Counted from the stretch's first letter, positions 8,604 through 18,613 are shown. The stretch: DNA of 64,000 nucleotides from Spirosoma fluviale (GCA_945901025.1 CAMDJW010000016.1:1-64000); one strand, 5' to 3'. A program made the numbers and translations. Notes: generated from the letters alone by a model not told the origin.

Positions 8604-10385
8604 ATGAGGCTAGAAAAGTATCCGCATATTTATTTTTTTTTATCCCTGATTCCAATCTTTTCCTTCTTTTTTATTCAAAATAAGTATATTGTCAATGCTG
8701 CGTATTCAGACGATTGGAATGCCATTAATGGTTTAGTCATTCGGTATTTTTCAGCTGGGGATTCTTTTTTTGATAAACTATCTCTAATCATTAGTCAAAA
8801 TAATGAGCATCGAGAAGGCTATTTATCCATTATTGCCATCGCACAATTTTGGATTTTTGGGAATATAAATTACAAGCTGTTTGATTTACTTGGTTCATTA
8901 TCAATCTTAGGCACATTTTTTATTTTTTACGGGTACCTTTTAAAATTCAAAAAGCCTCGTTGGATTATCCTACCTATTTCCTTTATTCTTTTCAACTTCC
9001 TCTACTATCAAAATTCTTTTTGGTCTATCTGTGCGCTTCAGAATAATACTATATTATTTTTTGTGTTAACTACATTTTATTTTTTAATTAATCTAAATTC
9101 AAAGCTTAAATTCATTCTGGCACTGCTTTTTGCGATTTTGGCCACTTTTACCAGTGGGAATGGAATGCTTGTATTTATAGCCGCTATACCCATGTTTAAG
9201 GGTTCCAACGCTAGATTTATATCGATTTGGGCCATCACTTTTTTACTCATCATATCACGTTATTATCAAGGATATGTCCATCCATTACATAGAGGTGAAA
9301 TATTGGATAATGTATTTTTATTTTGGCCCATAACTAAAACTTTTTTTGTCTATTTAGGCTCATCCTTATCCGTTTTTAATTTTCAGTCAATAGATGTTTT
9401 AATTATATCTAGTTTTTGCTTAGGCCTAATTTTAACAGCTTTACTAATTAAATTCTTAATTGATCATTTTAAATCCATAATAAGTGTTAAGTCTAATTTT
9501 GATTTTATTATTTCAGGCTTAGTATTCATTTTATTGACCATGTTGGTCTATTCAATAGGGAGGGCAAATGATCGTGTCGAATTAGTTTTTGAAAGCCGAT
9601 ATGCCATTACTATGTCGATAGGTTTATGCTTAATCACTCTATTATTATATGATAAACTACCCAGAAATCGATTGTTGAAGTATAGTTTATTATTTATGTC
9701 AATCTTTTTTTGTTGGCTTTCTTACACCAGTAAATTGTTAGATAGTGTCAACTTCAATAATGTAGTTGCGGCTAATTTTATTAAACACAATTTACAGCAT
9801 CGAGAACATTTTTATTACAAGTCGAAAGAGGGTAAAAAAGTTGATTTGACCCATCCAATTATTTCAAATGATTATTTATTACCCAAACCGATGGTGTCCT
9901 TGTCGACCACTGTGATGGGTAGTATGACTTATTTAAATGAAGTAATTGATATTTCATTTTCGCACCATTATGTCAAATTAGATCCTCAGTTGGATACTAT
10001 TTCTCGATTTATGATACGTGATTTTGCCACACCTCTTCCCATGGACAAAAATCATATTTCTGATTTTCATTTAACCTCCTTAAATAATGTCATTTCATAT
10101 CATAATGATAAAGCTAAATCATTGATTACCAAGGGTTCTGATGGGTATTATCTGGTCCTTCAAAATGAATCAAAACAATATTGGGTGTTTAATATGTTTT
10201 GGGAAAACAGCGATTTTGAAAGCCCATTATCTAATTTTGGAGGTATTTGTGTTAAAAATTTGAGTGGAAATATCCCGTTTAAGTATTTCCCAGATGATAT
10301 TTACACCCTTCGAATTATCAATATTTCCGGTGCTGAAAAACAAGTATTAGGAGAGCTAATTCAGGTGAAATTGTCTGGAATTTAA
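8604..10385 (+). CDS. Polytopic membrane protein, possible GT-C glycosyltransferase
   Basis: Start chosen at the ATG at 8604 (MRLEKYPHIYFFLSL), giving 593 residues; further upstream only non-ATG starts exist. The first 390 residues hold roughly ten or eleven hydrophobic segments; the last 190 are soluble and lack obvious motifs. The first extracytoplasmic loop has YSDDWNAI, an acidic pair placed as in GT-C (family 39-like) transferases, followed by EHREGYLSII and WIFGNINYKLFDLLGS. That layout is typical of Bacteroidota membrane proteins of unknown function related to lipid-linked sugar transferases. Catalytic activity is inferred only from this acidic loop. It stands alone, 134 bases after the LamG gene and 133 bases before the porin. 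Confidence 0.6.
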   Translation: MRLEKYPHIYFFLSLIPIFSFFFIQNKYIVNAAYSDDWNAINGLVIRYFSAGDSFFDKLSLIISQNNEHREGYLSIIAIAQFWIFGNINYKLFDLLGSLSILGTFFIFYGYLLKFKKPRWIILPISFILFNFLYYQNSFWSICALQNNTILFFVLTTFYFLINLNSKLKFILALLFAILATFTSGNGMLVFIAAIPMFKGSNARFISIWAITFLLIISRYYQGYVHPLHRGEILDNVFLFWPITKTFFVYLGSSLSVFNFQSIDVLIISSFCLGLILTALLIKFLIDHFKSIISVKSNFDFIISGLVFILLTMLVYSIGRANDRVELVFESRYAITMSIGLCLITLLLYDKLPRNRLLKYSLLFMSIFFCWLSYTSKLLDSVNFNNVVAANFIKHNLQHREHFYYKSKEGKKVDLTHPIISNDYLLPKPMVSLSTTVMGSMTYLNEVIDISFSHHYVKLDPQLDTISRFMIRDFATPLPMDKNHISDFHLTSLNNVISYHNDKAKSLITKGSDGYYLVLQNESKQYWVFNMFWENSDFESPLSNFGGICVKNLSGNIPFKYFPDDIYTLRIINISGAEKQVLGELIQVKLSGI

Positions 10386-10518
10386 CATTTTGATAAAACC
10401 CCAGGATGAGTTTACGTAAATCCAAACATTTTTTTGATTCAAAACACTATTTTTCTTCGCTAAATTGTACAAATCACCCAAAAAAGCCTTTGTTTTGTAA
10501 TTGATTTAATCCTATTTA

Positions 10519-11901
10519 ATGTCTTCTTTTCGCTTGTCGAAGTTATTTACAATTACCTTACTTGGAATTTTTCTTCAATACAATAGCCATGCTCAAACCA
10601 TTGCTAAATTAAGATTCGATGACGATTTTTCATCCTTGAAAGTCGATTCTCTTAAATCAACTTGGAAAGAAAAAATTAAAAATGTGTCATTAGGTTCAAA
10701 ATTCCAATTGAGCCTAGGCGGAGAATGGAGAGAACAATATCAATCGTATGAACATGTGAATTTTGGTGAGGTCCCTAGCGATTTTGTGACAGATAGTCCA
10801 CACCAACTCATGCATCGAATCATGTTTCATGCTAATTTGACCTATAAAAATACGCTTCGGGTTTTTGCCCAATTAAATAATACAGTCCGATTTTTAAACC
10901 CTAATCCGATCACCTCTCAAATTGACGAAAATGTATTGTCCACTCACCAACTATTTGTGGATTATAAATTTAAAAAACCTTGGATATTTCGTGTAGGTCA
11001 ACAAGAACTTGCCTATGGCTCAGAACGTTTTGTGGCTTCAAGGGAAGGACCAAACACGCGGCTTACTTTTCAAGGTGCAACCCTAAAATATGTAAGTCCA
11101 CGTAATAAATTAGATATTTTCACTGCCAAACCCATGAAAATGAATCCCGGTGTTTTTGATGATCAAACGGCATCGGAATCACTATATGGTTTTTATTATA
11201 TGCATAGCTCCTCTAAATCCAGATTTAATGTGGATCTGTTTTATTTTAACTCCGAGAGTAATTTGAGGCAATACATGTTTAAAAAGGGAAATGAAAACCG
11301 CCATACTTTTGGTACGCGTTTGTATAGTTCTTTAGGTCCCTGGAATTATGATTTTGAATTAGCCAAACAAGTAGGTGCGTTTGACCAATTATCCATTTCA
11401 TCCTACATGGCCGTTTGGGACTTTAACATAAGTCCTAAGCAGTATTTTTATCTTGGATTTAGTGGACATTATGTGCCTGGTGATAAATCAAATTCAGATT
11501 CTGAACTAAATACGTTTAATACTTTGTATGCCAAACCTCCTTTTGGTCAAACCGTTGCCTTGAATATTACGAATACGATTAACCTTAGTCCATATGTCCG
11601 TTATCAGCATACCATTAAATGGTTGGTCACACTTAGAGGATCTTTTGTTTCAAGGGAAAGTTTAGTTGATGGTATATTTACCCCTAATATGAGCCCATTA
11701 AGGCCTATTTTGGGTAAAAAAAATGTTAGTGATGCACGCAAAGTCGGTAATATTTTTGCTTTGGATGCCAATTATTATCCTACCAAAAATATAAGTTTAC
11801 AATTTGAACTAGGGTACTGTGTGGCAGGTGATTACATGAGCGACACAGGAAATGGTAAAGACGTTATGTATTTTGCGTTCAAAAATGCATTTAAATTTTA
11901 G
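10519..11901 (+). CDS. Alginate-export-type outer membrane porin
   Basis: A 460-residue protein with signal peptide (cleaved after NSHAQ, about residue 26). The mature chain alternates aromatic and polar residues in short beta strands and has the landmarks of the alginate export family: LGGEWREQYQSYEHVNFG near the start, LFVDYKFKKPWIFRVGQQELAYGSERFVASREGPNTR in the middle (R-x-GRQE-L-YG-R-like), and a C-terminal strand ending in Phe. It is predicted to form a monomeric anionic-substrate channel in the outer membrane. The following dehydrogenase starts 3 bases after its stop codon, so the two are probably co-transcribed; uptake of a sugar acid or sugar followed by oxidation is a plausible shared role. 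Confidence 0.8.
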   Translation: MSSFRLSKLFTITLLGIFLQYNSHAQTIAKLRFDDDFSSLKVDSLKSTWKEKIKNVSLGSKFQLSLGGEWREQYQSYEHVNFGEVPSDFVTDSPHQLMHRIMFHANLTYKNTLRVFAQLNNTVRFLNPNPITSQIDENVLSTHQLFVDYKFKKPWIFRVGQQELAYGSERFVASREGPNTRLTFQGATLKYVSPRNKLDIFTAKPMKMNPGVFDDQTASESLYGFYYMHSSSKSRFNVDLFYFNSESNLRQYMFKKGNENRHTFGTRLYSSLGPWNYDFELAKQVGAFDQLSISSYMAVWDFNISPKQYFYLGFSGHYVPGDKSNSDSELNTFNTLYAKPPFGQTVALNITNTINLSPYVRYQHTIKWLVTLRGSFVSRESLVDGIFTPNMSPLRPILGKKNVSDARKVGNIFALDANYYPTKNISLQFELGYCVAGDYMSDTGNGKDVMYFAFKNAFKF

Positions 11902-11904
11902 TCT

Positions 11905-12921
11905 ATGAGAATTTTAACTTGTGTAAAACCTGGTGAATTTGCCTATTCTGATGTTTCCGCACCCGAATTAAAACGCGGATATGCAATGGTAAAAGTAAAA
12001 CGCATAGGAATTTGTGGAACGGATTTACACGCCTTTGAAGGGACTCAACCGTTTTTTAATTACCCACGTGTGCTTGGACATGAGCTAGCGGGAGAGATTG
12101 TTGGGATCGAAAGCCACCCAAATTATAAGGTAGGTGACAGCGTCAGTATCATTCCCTACTTTTCCTGTGGAACCTGTTTTGCATGTACACAAGGAAAGAC
12201 TAATTGTTGCGCAACTTTAAACGTTTTTGGAGTTCATAGTGATGGAGGAATGGCCGAGTATATATTAATTCCCATCGATTCATTATTTAAAAATACCTCT
12301 TTAAGTCTTGACGCATTGGCTCTTTTGGAACCCTTGGCTATCGGTGCTCATGGAATTAAAAGAGCTCAAATCAAACCTAATGAATTTGTTTTAATTGTAG
12401 GCGCTGGTCCCATTGGCTTGGGAGCTGCTGTCATGGCTTCATTGGCCGGTGCCCAAGTTATTATCCAAGATGTCAATCAAAATCGGCTTGATTTTGCCAA
12501 AGAAAAACTGCACATTCCCTTTAGTATTAACCCAAATCAAGAGGATGCTTTAATCGTTTTAAAGGAAATAACGCAGGGTAATATGCCTCGGGTAGTCATC
12601 GATGCCACGGGTTATAAAAAAGCCATGGAGCAATCTTTTCAATATATTTCTCACGGAGGTACCTATGTGTTGATCGGGTTGCAATTATCCGAAATTTCGT
12701 TTTCACACCCGGAATTTCACAAACGTGAAGCTACCCTGATGAGCAGTCGGAACGCTACACGCGAAGATTTCCAATGGGTAGCCGATTCCATAGGCCAAAA
12801 GAAAATAGATCCTACTCTTTTTATATCACACCGAATTGCTTTTGAGGATGCGATGGCCCAATTTCCAGATTTAATGAATCCTAACTTGGGAGTTGTCAAA
12901 GCGATGATAAGCTTTGAATAA
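11905..12921 (+). CDS. Zinc-dependent medium-chain alcohol/sugar dehydrogenase
   Basis: A 338-residue cytosolic enzyme of the zinc MDR family. Catalytic zinc ligands are Cys37 (GICGTD), His59 and Glu60 (LGHELAGE); the structural zinc set is Cys88, Cys91, Cys94 and Cys102. The NAD-binding Rossmann motif is GAGPIGLG at 166-173. Length and the CGTDLHAFEGTQPFF segment are like L-galactonate, L-idonate or threonine dehydrogenase relatives in Bacteroidota; the exact polyol or sugar acid is not determined by sequence. It follows the alginate-export-type porin by 3 bases, so both probably serve one catabolic route. The C-terminus (MISFE) converges with a broken outer-membrane protein gene. Confidence 0.85.
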   Translation: MRILTCVKPGEFAYSDVSAPELKRGYAMVKVKRIGICGTDLHAFEGTQPFFNYPRVLGHELAGEIVGIESHPNYKVGDSVSIIPYFSCGTCFACTQGKTNCCATLNVFGVHSDGGMAEYILIPIDSLFKNTSLSLDALALLEPLAIGAHGIKRAQIKPNEFVLIVGAGPIGLGAAVMASLAGAQVIIQDVNQNRLDFAKEKLHIPFSINPNQEDALIVLKEITQGNMPRVVIDATGYKKAMEQSFQYISHGGTYVLIGLQLSEISFSHPEFHKREATLMSSRNATREDFQWVADSIGQKKIDPTLFISHRIAFEDAMAQFPDLMNPNLGVVKAMISFE

Positions 12922-12928
12922 AGGGTGC

Positions 12929-13641
12929 TTAGAACTGAAAGTTTAGACCTACATTCCAATTAAATTTTGTTTTCGGTTCAGCATGAAGGGGGTGAACGGT
13001 TTGAAAACTTAGGTTAAAGGGTATTTTTTTGAAATACACAGTGGAAATTTGGGATGCAAAATATCCGGTAAATGGAGCTGTATTGTGAATCACAAAAAGA
13101 CTAGGCCTAAAACCAAATCGTATATTTTTCCCATTCCATAGGTCACTAACTTGTCCTACTAAAATAATAAATAAACCGTTTTTTATTCCCACTTCATCTA
13201 AGGATTGAGATTTCCAATACATCAAATTCACCCCACGCATGCTGGTGAAATGATACCCCAAATTGAATTCAAAAGCTTGATATCTTTGCAGTTGGAATTC
13301 TTCTTTCGTCAAAGCAGGATTGTTTTTTTTGAAAAACAAAGAAAAGTTATTTCCTAGCGTAAAATCCCATTTTTTTGTTGAATGATTTGGTACCTAACCC
13401 AGGTATTGACTGACCATGGTTTTGCTTCTAAATCAAAATTAAACTCAGGATGGAAGGCAAGTCTACCTTTTTGTAAATATAAGGTGGTTAATAAAGCTGG
13501 TTTTCCTAATGAAAAAGCAGGTACTGGTGAAATGGCATTATTGGTCAATTGGATATTGCCACGAATACTTAAGGGTGTTTTTAAGGAATCTGGTTTATTA
13601 CTTAAAATCCATGTATTCAGAAGTATAAATAATAATTTCAA
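12929..13641 (-). pseudogene. Outer membrane protein gene broken by a frameshift
   Basis: Two adjacent minus-strand frames, 13641-13354 (95 residues) and 13339-12929 (136 residues), are one gene split by a single-base indel. The break is at an A7 run on the coding strand (T7 at 13370-13376). With eight A instead of seven, the sequence reads through as QQKKWDFTLGNNFSLFFKKN and joins both halves into a protein of about 237 residues. The protein begins with a short hydrophobic leader, has alternating beta-strand character and ends in Phe (GLNFQF), as expected for a small outer-membrane barrel of the kind encoded in Bacteroidota genomes. Whether the shift is real or a homopolymer sequencing error cannot be told here. 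No function can be assigned. Confidence 0.75.
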
Positions 13642-13764
13642 TAGGAAGTAATTTATTTGATTTTATAAAGGTAAGGATAATTAATATTATGAAACCTTTA
13701 AATCCTTAAATCGACGTCGGAATTTCGATAATTGTCAATAACTTGGTCAAAATTTAAATTATTT

Positions 13765-16440
13765 ATGAAACGAATAGTAGTTCTGTTTTTTCTTTTTTCA
13801 ATCTCTCATTTAAGTCAAGCTCAAAAAATCCTAGAAGTACCTGGATTTAACCGATTTGCTAAAATCGACACAGCCGGAATTTCTGTTTTACCCAGCGGCC
13901 GCTATGTTAAGCCTGCTGGAAAAACGGTTAAAATTACAAATGATCCTTATGGCATGGCGATTAGTCAAGATGGGAAATGGGCGATAACCTTGCATAATGG
14001 GGCTTTTACCCGAATCGATTTACGTACTAACCTAGCGATTCGCTTTCCGAAATTCGGCACTCCCGATAACCTTTCGCCTTATGGAAAGAGTTCATTTTTA
14101 GGTGTTGTTTTTTCCATGGATAGCCAAAAAGTTTATTTAAGTGGGGGAGATGCTGGTACTGTGCTTGAAGTGGATGTGCAATCGGCGCAAGTCTTAAGGA
14201 CTTTTAGTTTAGATGGTGTCGTTTCAGGAGTCAACTTTGAAGATAGTTTTACCTCTGATTTAACTATTTCGCCTACACAAAATGAATTGCTAGTCCTGGA
14301 CCGAGCTAATTTTCGCATGGTTCGCATCCGTTTATCGGACGGGAAATTGTTACACAGCATCCCCACGGGCAGATTGCCTTTTGGGATTACTTTAAGTTTA
14401 GATCAAAAATATGCTTTTGTAGCTAATGTGGGTATGTATTCTTATCCATTAGTGGAGGGTACCAACCTGCTAAATTTAAAATCTCAATACATACCGTATC
14501 ATCCTTATGGAAATGACACCAAAGGATCGCGCGAGGGGACGGTGATTGACGGAAAAAAGATTCCTGGTTTAGGTGATCCTAGATCGGATGAGGCTATGAG
14601 TGTATTCCAAATTGACCTACAGATAAATAAAATTGTCAAAAAATATAAACCTGGATTCCAATTGGGCGAAATGGTGGAAGAAATGGAAGTGGTTGGCGGT
14701 TCTAGCCCCAATTCACTCGCTGTAGGTTCCAAATTTGCTTATGTGAGCAATGCAACCAATGATAATATTGCGGTTTTGGACTTCAAAACACAAAAAATTA
14801 AAAGTCATATTCCCATTCAATTTTCGTCATTATTGGACAAAAGAAGGGGTTATTTGCCCTTTGGTTTATGTCTTTCCAAAGATGAAAAAACCCTTTATGT
14901 TACTTGCTTAGGCTTAAATGCGGTAGCGGTAATCGACCTAGTATCGATGAAAACCAAAGGTTTCATCCCAACCGGTTGGGGACCAACGCGCGTTTTACTA
15001 TCTGCGGATGAAAAATCGATGTACATAAGCTCCAGTAGGGGATATGGTGCTGGACCTAATGGTGGGAAAGGGTTTATTAGACCGGTTCAAGGAACGTACG
15101 TTGGCGATATTCAATTAGGGACATTCCAACAATTAAAAACTCCTAATGCAGCCGAATTAGCCAAATACACGCAAGAGGTTTTGTCTTATACTTTTGTAGA
15201 GAAATCGATGGTTAATCGGGGCAATAAGACCTTCAATATTCAAGGAAACCCTAATTCACCAATCAAACACATTGTTTACATAACGAAGGAAAATCGCACG
15301 TATGATGAGATTTTTGGCCAGTTTAAAGGATCCAATGGAGATTCTACGATTGCACGATATGGGTTGGGAAGGACCGTAAGGGATTCAGCGCATGTGTTTG
15401 AAAATGTACATGTGATGCCGAATCATCATTTGATTTCAAAAGCATTTTCAATGAGTGATAATTTTTACTGTGATAGCGATGCCTCGATTCATGGACATCA
15501 TTGGATGATGGGAGTCATTCCGAATGAGTGGGTAGAAACTAATTCTAGTGTTTCAAAATCTGCAAAAATATTTTCTAATGCACCTGGTCGACGTTTTCCT
15601 GGTTCAACGGGAAGTATGGATCCAGAAGATTTTGCTGAGGTTGGTGGAATTTGGGAGGCCTTAGAAAGAAAAAATGTTTCGTTCTACAATTTTGGAGAGG
15701 CAAATGAGACGGGACATGTGCGAGAAGACTGGTTTGATACATTAACCGGAGCGGGTCATGTGGTGATGGTTCCGATGCAAAAAGCTTTATATAATCGTAC
15801 GAGTCATAATTATGCGGGCTTTAATATGAGTATTCCGGACCAATTTAGGGTGGCACAATTTGAAGAAGAATTTACTAAAATGTGGTTAAAAGGGAAGGAG
15901 AAAATGCCTTCTTTAGTGACGATCCAACTACCCAACGATCATGGGACGGATCCTAGTGCTGTCGATGGATTCCCATTCAATGAATCATACATGGCGGATA
16001 ATGATCTGGCTTTGGGCCGCATGCTTCAGTTTTTATCGCATACACCCTATTGGAAAAATATGTTGGTCATTGTAACAGAAGACGATCCGCAAGGTGGGGT
16101 GGACCATATCGATGCTCACAGAAGTGTATTGATGTTAGCTGGTCCGTATGTTAAACGTGATTATGTGTCGCATACCCATGCCAATTACGGATCTATTTTA
16201 CGTGTTATTTATACCTTATTGGGCATTCCTCCCGTAAATCATTATGACCAAACGGCTAGTGTATTGGACGATTTTTTTACGGAGAAGCCTAATTTCAAAC
16301 CTTATCAATTTGTTTTTCCTGATAAAAGAATTTTTGATGCAGATAAAACGATGATTAAATACAATCGGACGATCGACTGGCGTAAGATTAAGAAGACGGT
16401 TGAGATGGATGATGTGGATGATGCAAGAAAAAACTTTTAA
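13765..16440 (+). CDS. Secreted YncE-type beta-propeller / phosphoesterase fusion
   Basis: I start at the ATG at 13765 (signal peptide MKRIVVLFFLFSISHLSQAQ), giving 891 residues. The N-terminal half is a YVTN/YncE-like propeller (ITNDPYGMAISQDGKW, LPFGITLSLDQKYAFVAN, LPFGLCLSKDEKTLYVT repeats, to about residue 480). The C-terminal half is a phosphoesterase/alkaline-phosphatase-superfamily domain beginning KHIVYITKENRTYDEIFGQF, with DSDASIHGHHW, a central LPNDHGTDPS and TEDDPQGGVDHIDAHRS as metal-binding regions. The known family is the bifunctional YncE/alkaline phosphatase-like protein of Bacteroidota; the substrate is probably a phosphate ester in the periplasm but is not established. It is monocistronic; convergent or divergent neighbours are a broken OMP gene and yceI. 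Confidence 0.85.
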   Translation: MKRIVVLFFLFSISHLSQAQKILEVPGFNRFAKIDTAGISVLPSGRYVKPAGKTVKITNDPYGMAISQDGKWAITLHNGAFTRIDLRTNLAIRFPKFGTPDNLSPYGKSSFLGVVFSMDSQKVYLSGGDAGTVLEVDVQSAQVLRTFSLDGVVSGVNFEDSFTSDLTISPTQNELLVLDRANFRMVRIRLSDGKLLHSIPTGRLPFGITLSLDQKYAFVANVGMYSYPLVEGTNLLNLKSQYIPYHPYGNDTKGSREGTVIDGKKIPGLGDPRSDEAMSVFQIDLQINKIVKKYKPGFQLGEMVEEMEVVGGSSPNSLAVGSKFAYVSNATNDNIAVLDFKTQKIKSHIPIQFSSLLDKRRGYLPFGLCLSKDEKTLYVTCLGLNAVAVIDLVSMKTKGFIPTGWGPTRVLLSADEKSMYISSSRGYGAGPNGGKGFIRPVQGTYVGDIQLGTFQQLKTPNAAELAKYTQEVLSYTFVEKSMVNRGNKTFNIQGNPNSPIKHIVYITKENRTYDEIFGQFKGSNGDSTIARYGLGRTVRDSAHVFENVHVMPNHHLISKAFSMSDNFYCDSDASIHGHHWMMGVIPNEWVETNSSVSKSAKIFSNAPGRRFPGSTGSMDPEDFAEVGGIWEALERKNVSFYNFGEANETGHVREDWFDTLTGAGHVVMVPMQKALYNRTSHNYAGFNMSIPDQFRVAQFEEEFTKMWLKGKEKMPSLVTIQLPNDHGTDPSAVDGFPFNESYMADNDLALGRMLQFLSHTPYWKNMLVIVTEDDPQGGVDHIDAHRSVLMLAGPYVKRDYVSHTHANYGSILRVIYTLLGIPPVNHYDQTASVLDDFFTEKPNFKPYQFVFPDKRIFDADKTMIKYNRTIDWRKIKKTVEMDDVDDARKNF

Positions 16441-16499
16441 ATTTGGACTTTAATTTTTTGATTTACAGTTTAATTGAAATTTTTAAATAATTTTTAATG

Positions 16500-16507
16500 T
16501 AATTTTG
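16500..16507 (+). promoter_or_regulatory. -7 box upstream of yceI
   Basis: TAATTTTG matches TAnnTTTG and lies 30 bases before the yceI ATG. A TTG at 16474-16476 is 23 bases upstream, slightly far for the -33 element. Confidence 0.45.
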
Positions 16508-16537
16508 ACAAATTTTAAATTTTAATCCCTTTCCAAA

Positions 16538-17101
16538 ATGAAAAATGTATTAATGATTGTTGGCCTTATGGCTTTAGGTTTTTCTGCTACTGCTCAAAAA
16601 TGGAGTGTAGACAAAGCTCACTCTAAAGTAGGTTTTAGTGTTGTTCACTTAATGCTTTCCGATGTTGAAGGTTCATTTAAAATCTCTGATGCTACTTTAA
16701 CAGCTTCTAAAGATGATTTTACAGATGCTCAATTTGAGTTGAAAGCAGATGTTAATTCAGTATTTACTGAGCAAGAACGTCGTGATACTCACTTAAAGAG
16801 CGCTGACTTTTTTGATGCAGCTAAATTTTCGACTATTTCTTTCAAGAGTAATTCATTCAAGAAAGTGGCTGATCGCAAGTATAAGTTGACAGGTGAGTTA
16901 ACCATGCACGGAGTAACTAAATTAGTGACTTTGGATGGTACTTTAAACGGTGTGTCGACCAACAAAGCAGGTAAAAAAATCGCAGGATTTAAGTTTACTG
17001 GAACTTTGAACCGTACTGCTTTCGGTGTTGGTTCTATGCCAGCAGCTGTTGTAGGCGAAGAAATTGAATTAAAAGCGAACGGAGAATTTGTTCAAAATTA
17101 A
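16538..17101 (+). CDS. YceI family periplasmic protein
   Basis: A 187-residue protein with a clear signal peptide (MKNVLMIVGLMALGFSATAQ) and a complete YceI lipocalin-like domain: WSVDKAHSKVGFSVVHLMLSDVEGSF, then NSVFTEQERRDTHLKSADFFDAAKFSTISFKS, GELTMHGVTK, and FTGTLNRTAFGVG near the end. YceI proteins bind isoprenoid chains such as polyprenyl quinones and are often induced by stress. It is monocistronic, with a promoter-like box upstream and an intrinsic terminator after the stop codon. Codon use is strong and regular, fitting a well expressed gene. Ligand identity here is not shown by the sequence. Confidence 0.93.
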   Translation: MKNVLMIVGLMALGFSATAQKWSVDKAHSKVGFSVVHLMLSDVEGSFKISDATLTASKDDFTDAQFELKADVNSVFTEQERRDTHLKSADFFDAAKFSTISFKSNSFKKVADRKYKLTGELTMHGVTKLVTLDGTLNGVSTNKAGKKIAGFKFTGTLNRTAFGVGSMPAAVVGEEIELKANGEFVQN

Positions 17102-17123
17102 TTTTATTGAATTGTAAAGGAAG

Positions 17124-17149
17124 GGCGACCCAATGGGCCGTCTTTTTTT
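17124..17149 (+). terminator. Intrinsic terminator of yceI
   Basis: GGCGACCC (17124-17131), loop AAT, GGGCCGTC (17135-17142), then seven T. One internal mismatch and one G-T pair. The T-run touches the end of the convergent symporter gene. Confidence 0.7.
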
Positions 17150-18590
17150 ATGCCATTTTTTTCTGACGGATAAGCCATAATAAAAGGAAGCAAACACTTC
17201 CATTCAAAATCAGCTTAGCAAAGCCAAATCCTCCAAATAAGGATTGAGATTGTGTTTCTAAAATAAAAGTTATCACGGGTGATCCCACACAAACAAGAGG
17301 TACTAGTTTATCGCGAACCTGTAATTTGGTGAATAACCCAAACGAAAATAAACCCAATAAGGGCCCATAGGTATAGCCAGCAAGGTTGAATACCGCTGCG
17401 ATTAATTCTTGGTTGTTAAACAAATGAAATAATCCAATCACCACAAAAAACAAAAGCGAAAATCCTAAGTGAACACGGTGTTTGATCTTTATTCTTTTTT
17501 CCTCTTTGAACTTTTCAATACTTAAAAAATCAATGCAGAAAGAGGTGGTCAAAGCCGTAAGTGCGGAATCTGAACTTGCGTAGGATGCGGCTATAATTCC
17601 CAACAAAAATGTCACCGCGGCCAGGGTTCCAAATTGGCCTCCTAGCGCAAGCATCGGGTATAATTCATCTGTTTTTGCGGGTATAGCTATTTGATTTGCT
17701 TGTGCATATATGTACAATAAGGCCCCTAAAGACAAGAAAAGTATGTTGATGAAAAGCAATACCCAATAAAACCAAAACATGTTTTTTTGAGCTTCTCCAA
17801 TCGACTTACAGGTTAGGTTCTTCTGCATTAGATCTTGGTCTAAGCCTGTCATAACAATGGCAATAAAAACTCCGGCTAGGAAGTCTTTCCCGAAGAAATG
17901 AGGGTTTTTCCAGTCCCATTCAAACATATGAGAATATTTACTATCCGAAATAGTTTGAATCATATCCCCTAAGCCCATGTTCATTTGTTGGCCAACCAAA
18001 TAAATGGTAATAAACAAGGCAATCAATAGAAATAGTGTTTGTAAAGTATCGGTCCAAATAATGGTTTGTACCCCTCCACGATGCGTATATAACCAAATAA
18101 GTGCGATGGAAATAAAAACGGTGACGACAAATGGAACGCCAATGGGCGCAAATATAGCTATTTGGAGCACATTGACAGCTAAGTATAATCGAGCGGCAGA
18201 CCCGATCGTCCTAGATAATAAAAAGAATGCTGATCCTGTTTTATAGGACCAAAAACCGAATCTTTTTTCTAGGTAGCCATAGATTGAGATGAGGTTCATT
18301 CGATAATAAAGTGGCATAAGGACTAACGCAATAGTTAAATAGCCTAAGGAATGCCCTAAGATTAGTTGGAAATAAGTGAATGAAGTTTTGCCAACGGCCC
18401 CTGGAACGGAAATAAAAGTTAATCCTGAGATGGAAGTACCGATCATCCCAAAGGCAACTAACCACCACGGCGATTGCCTATTGGCCGTAAAAAATGCATT
18501 TGTATCGGCACCTTTTGACGTATAATACGAGATGACCAAAAGTAACGCAAAATAGATGGCTAGAATTCCACCGGCTAATTGGACAGACAT
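17148..18590 (-). CDS. Sodium:solute symporter
   Basis: A 480-residue protein with about 13 hydrophobic helices, from an N-terminal LAGGILAIYFALLLVISYYTS through a C-terminal SVCFLLLWLIR. It has the solute:sodium symporter signatures: NAFFTANRQSPWWLVAFGMIGTSISGLTFISVPG near residues 30-64 and a Ser/Thr-rich sodium site region in helix 8 (AASYASSDSALTALTTSF). Family SSS (as in PutP/SglT); the substrate, which may be a sugar, sialic acid, amino acid or carboxylate, cannot be told. It is divergent from clpS with 61 bases between the two coding regions. Confidence 0.88.
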   Translation of the reverse strand: MSVQLAGGILAIYFALLLVISYYTSKGADTNAFFTANRQSPWWLVAFGMIGTSISGLTFISVPGAVGKTSFTYFQLILGHSLGYLTIALVLMPLYYRMNLISIYGYLEKRFGFWSYKTGSAFFLLSRTIGSAARLYLAVNVLQIAIFAPIGVPFVVTVFISIALIWLYTHRGGVQTIIWTDTLQTLFLLIALFITIYLVGQQMNMGLGDMIQTISDSKYSHMFEWDWKNPHFFGKDFLAGVFIAIVMTGLDQDLMQKNLTCKSIGEAQKNMFWFYWVLLFINILFLSLGALLYIYAQANQIAIPAKTDELYPMLALGGQFGTLAAVTFLLGIIAASYASSDSALTALTTSFCIDFLSIEKFKEEKRIKIKHRVHLGFSLLFFVVIGLFHLFNNQELIAAVFNLAGYTYGPLLGLFSFGLFTKLQVRDKLVPLVCVGSPVITFILETQSQSLFGGFGFAKLILNGSVCFLLLWLIRQKKMA

Positions 18591-18613
18591 AGGTGATTAA
18601 AAGGATTTTTTTT

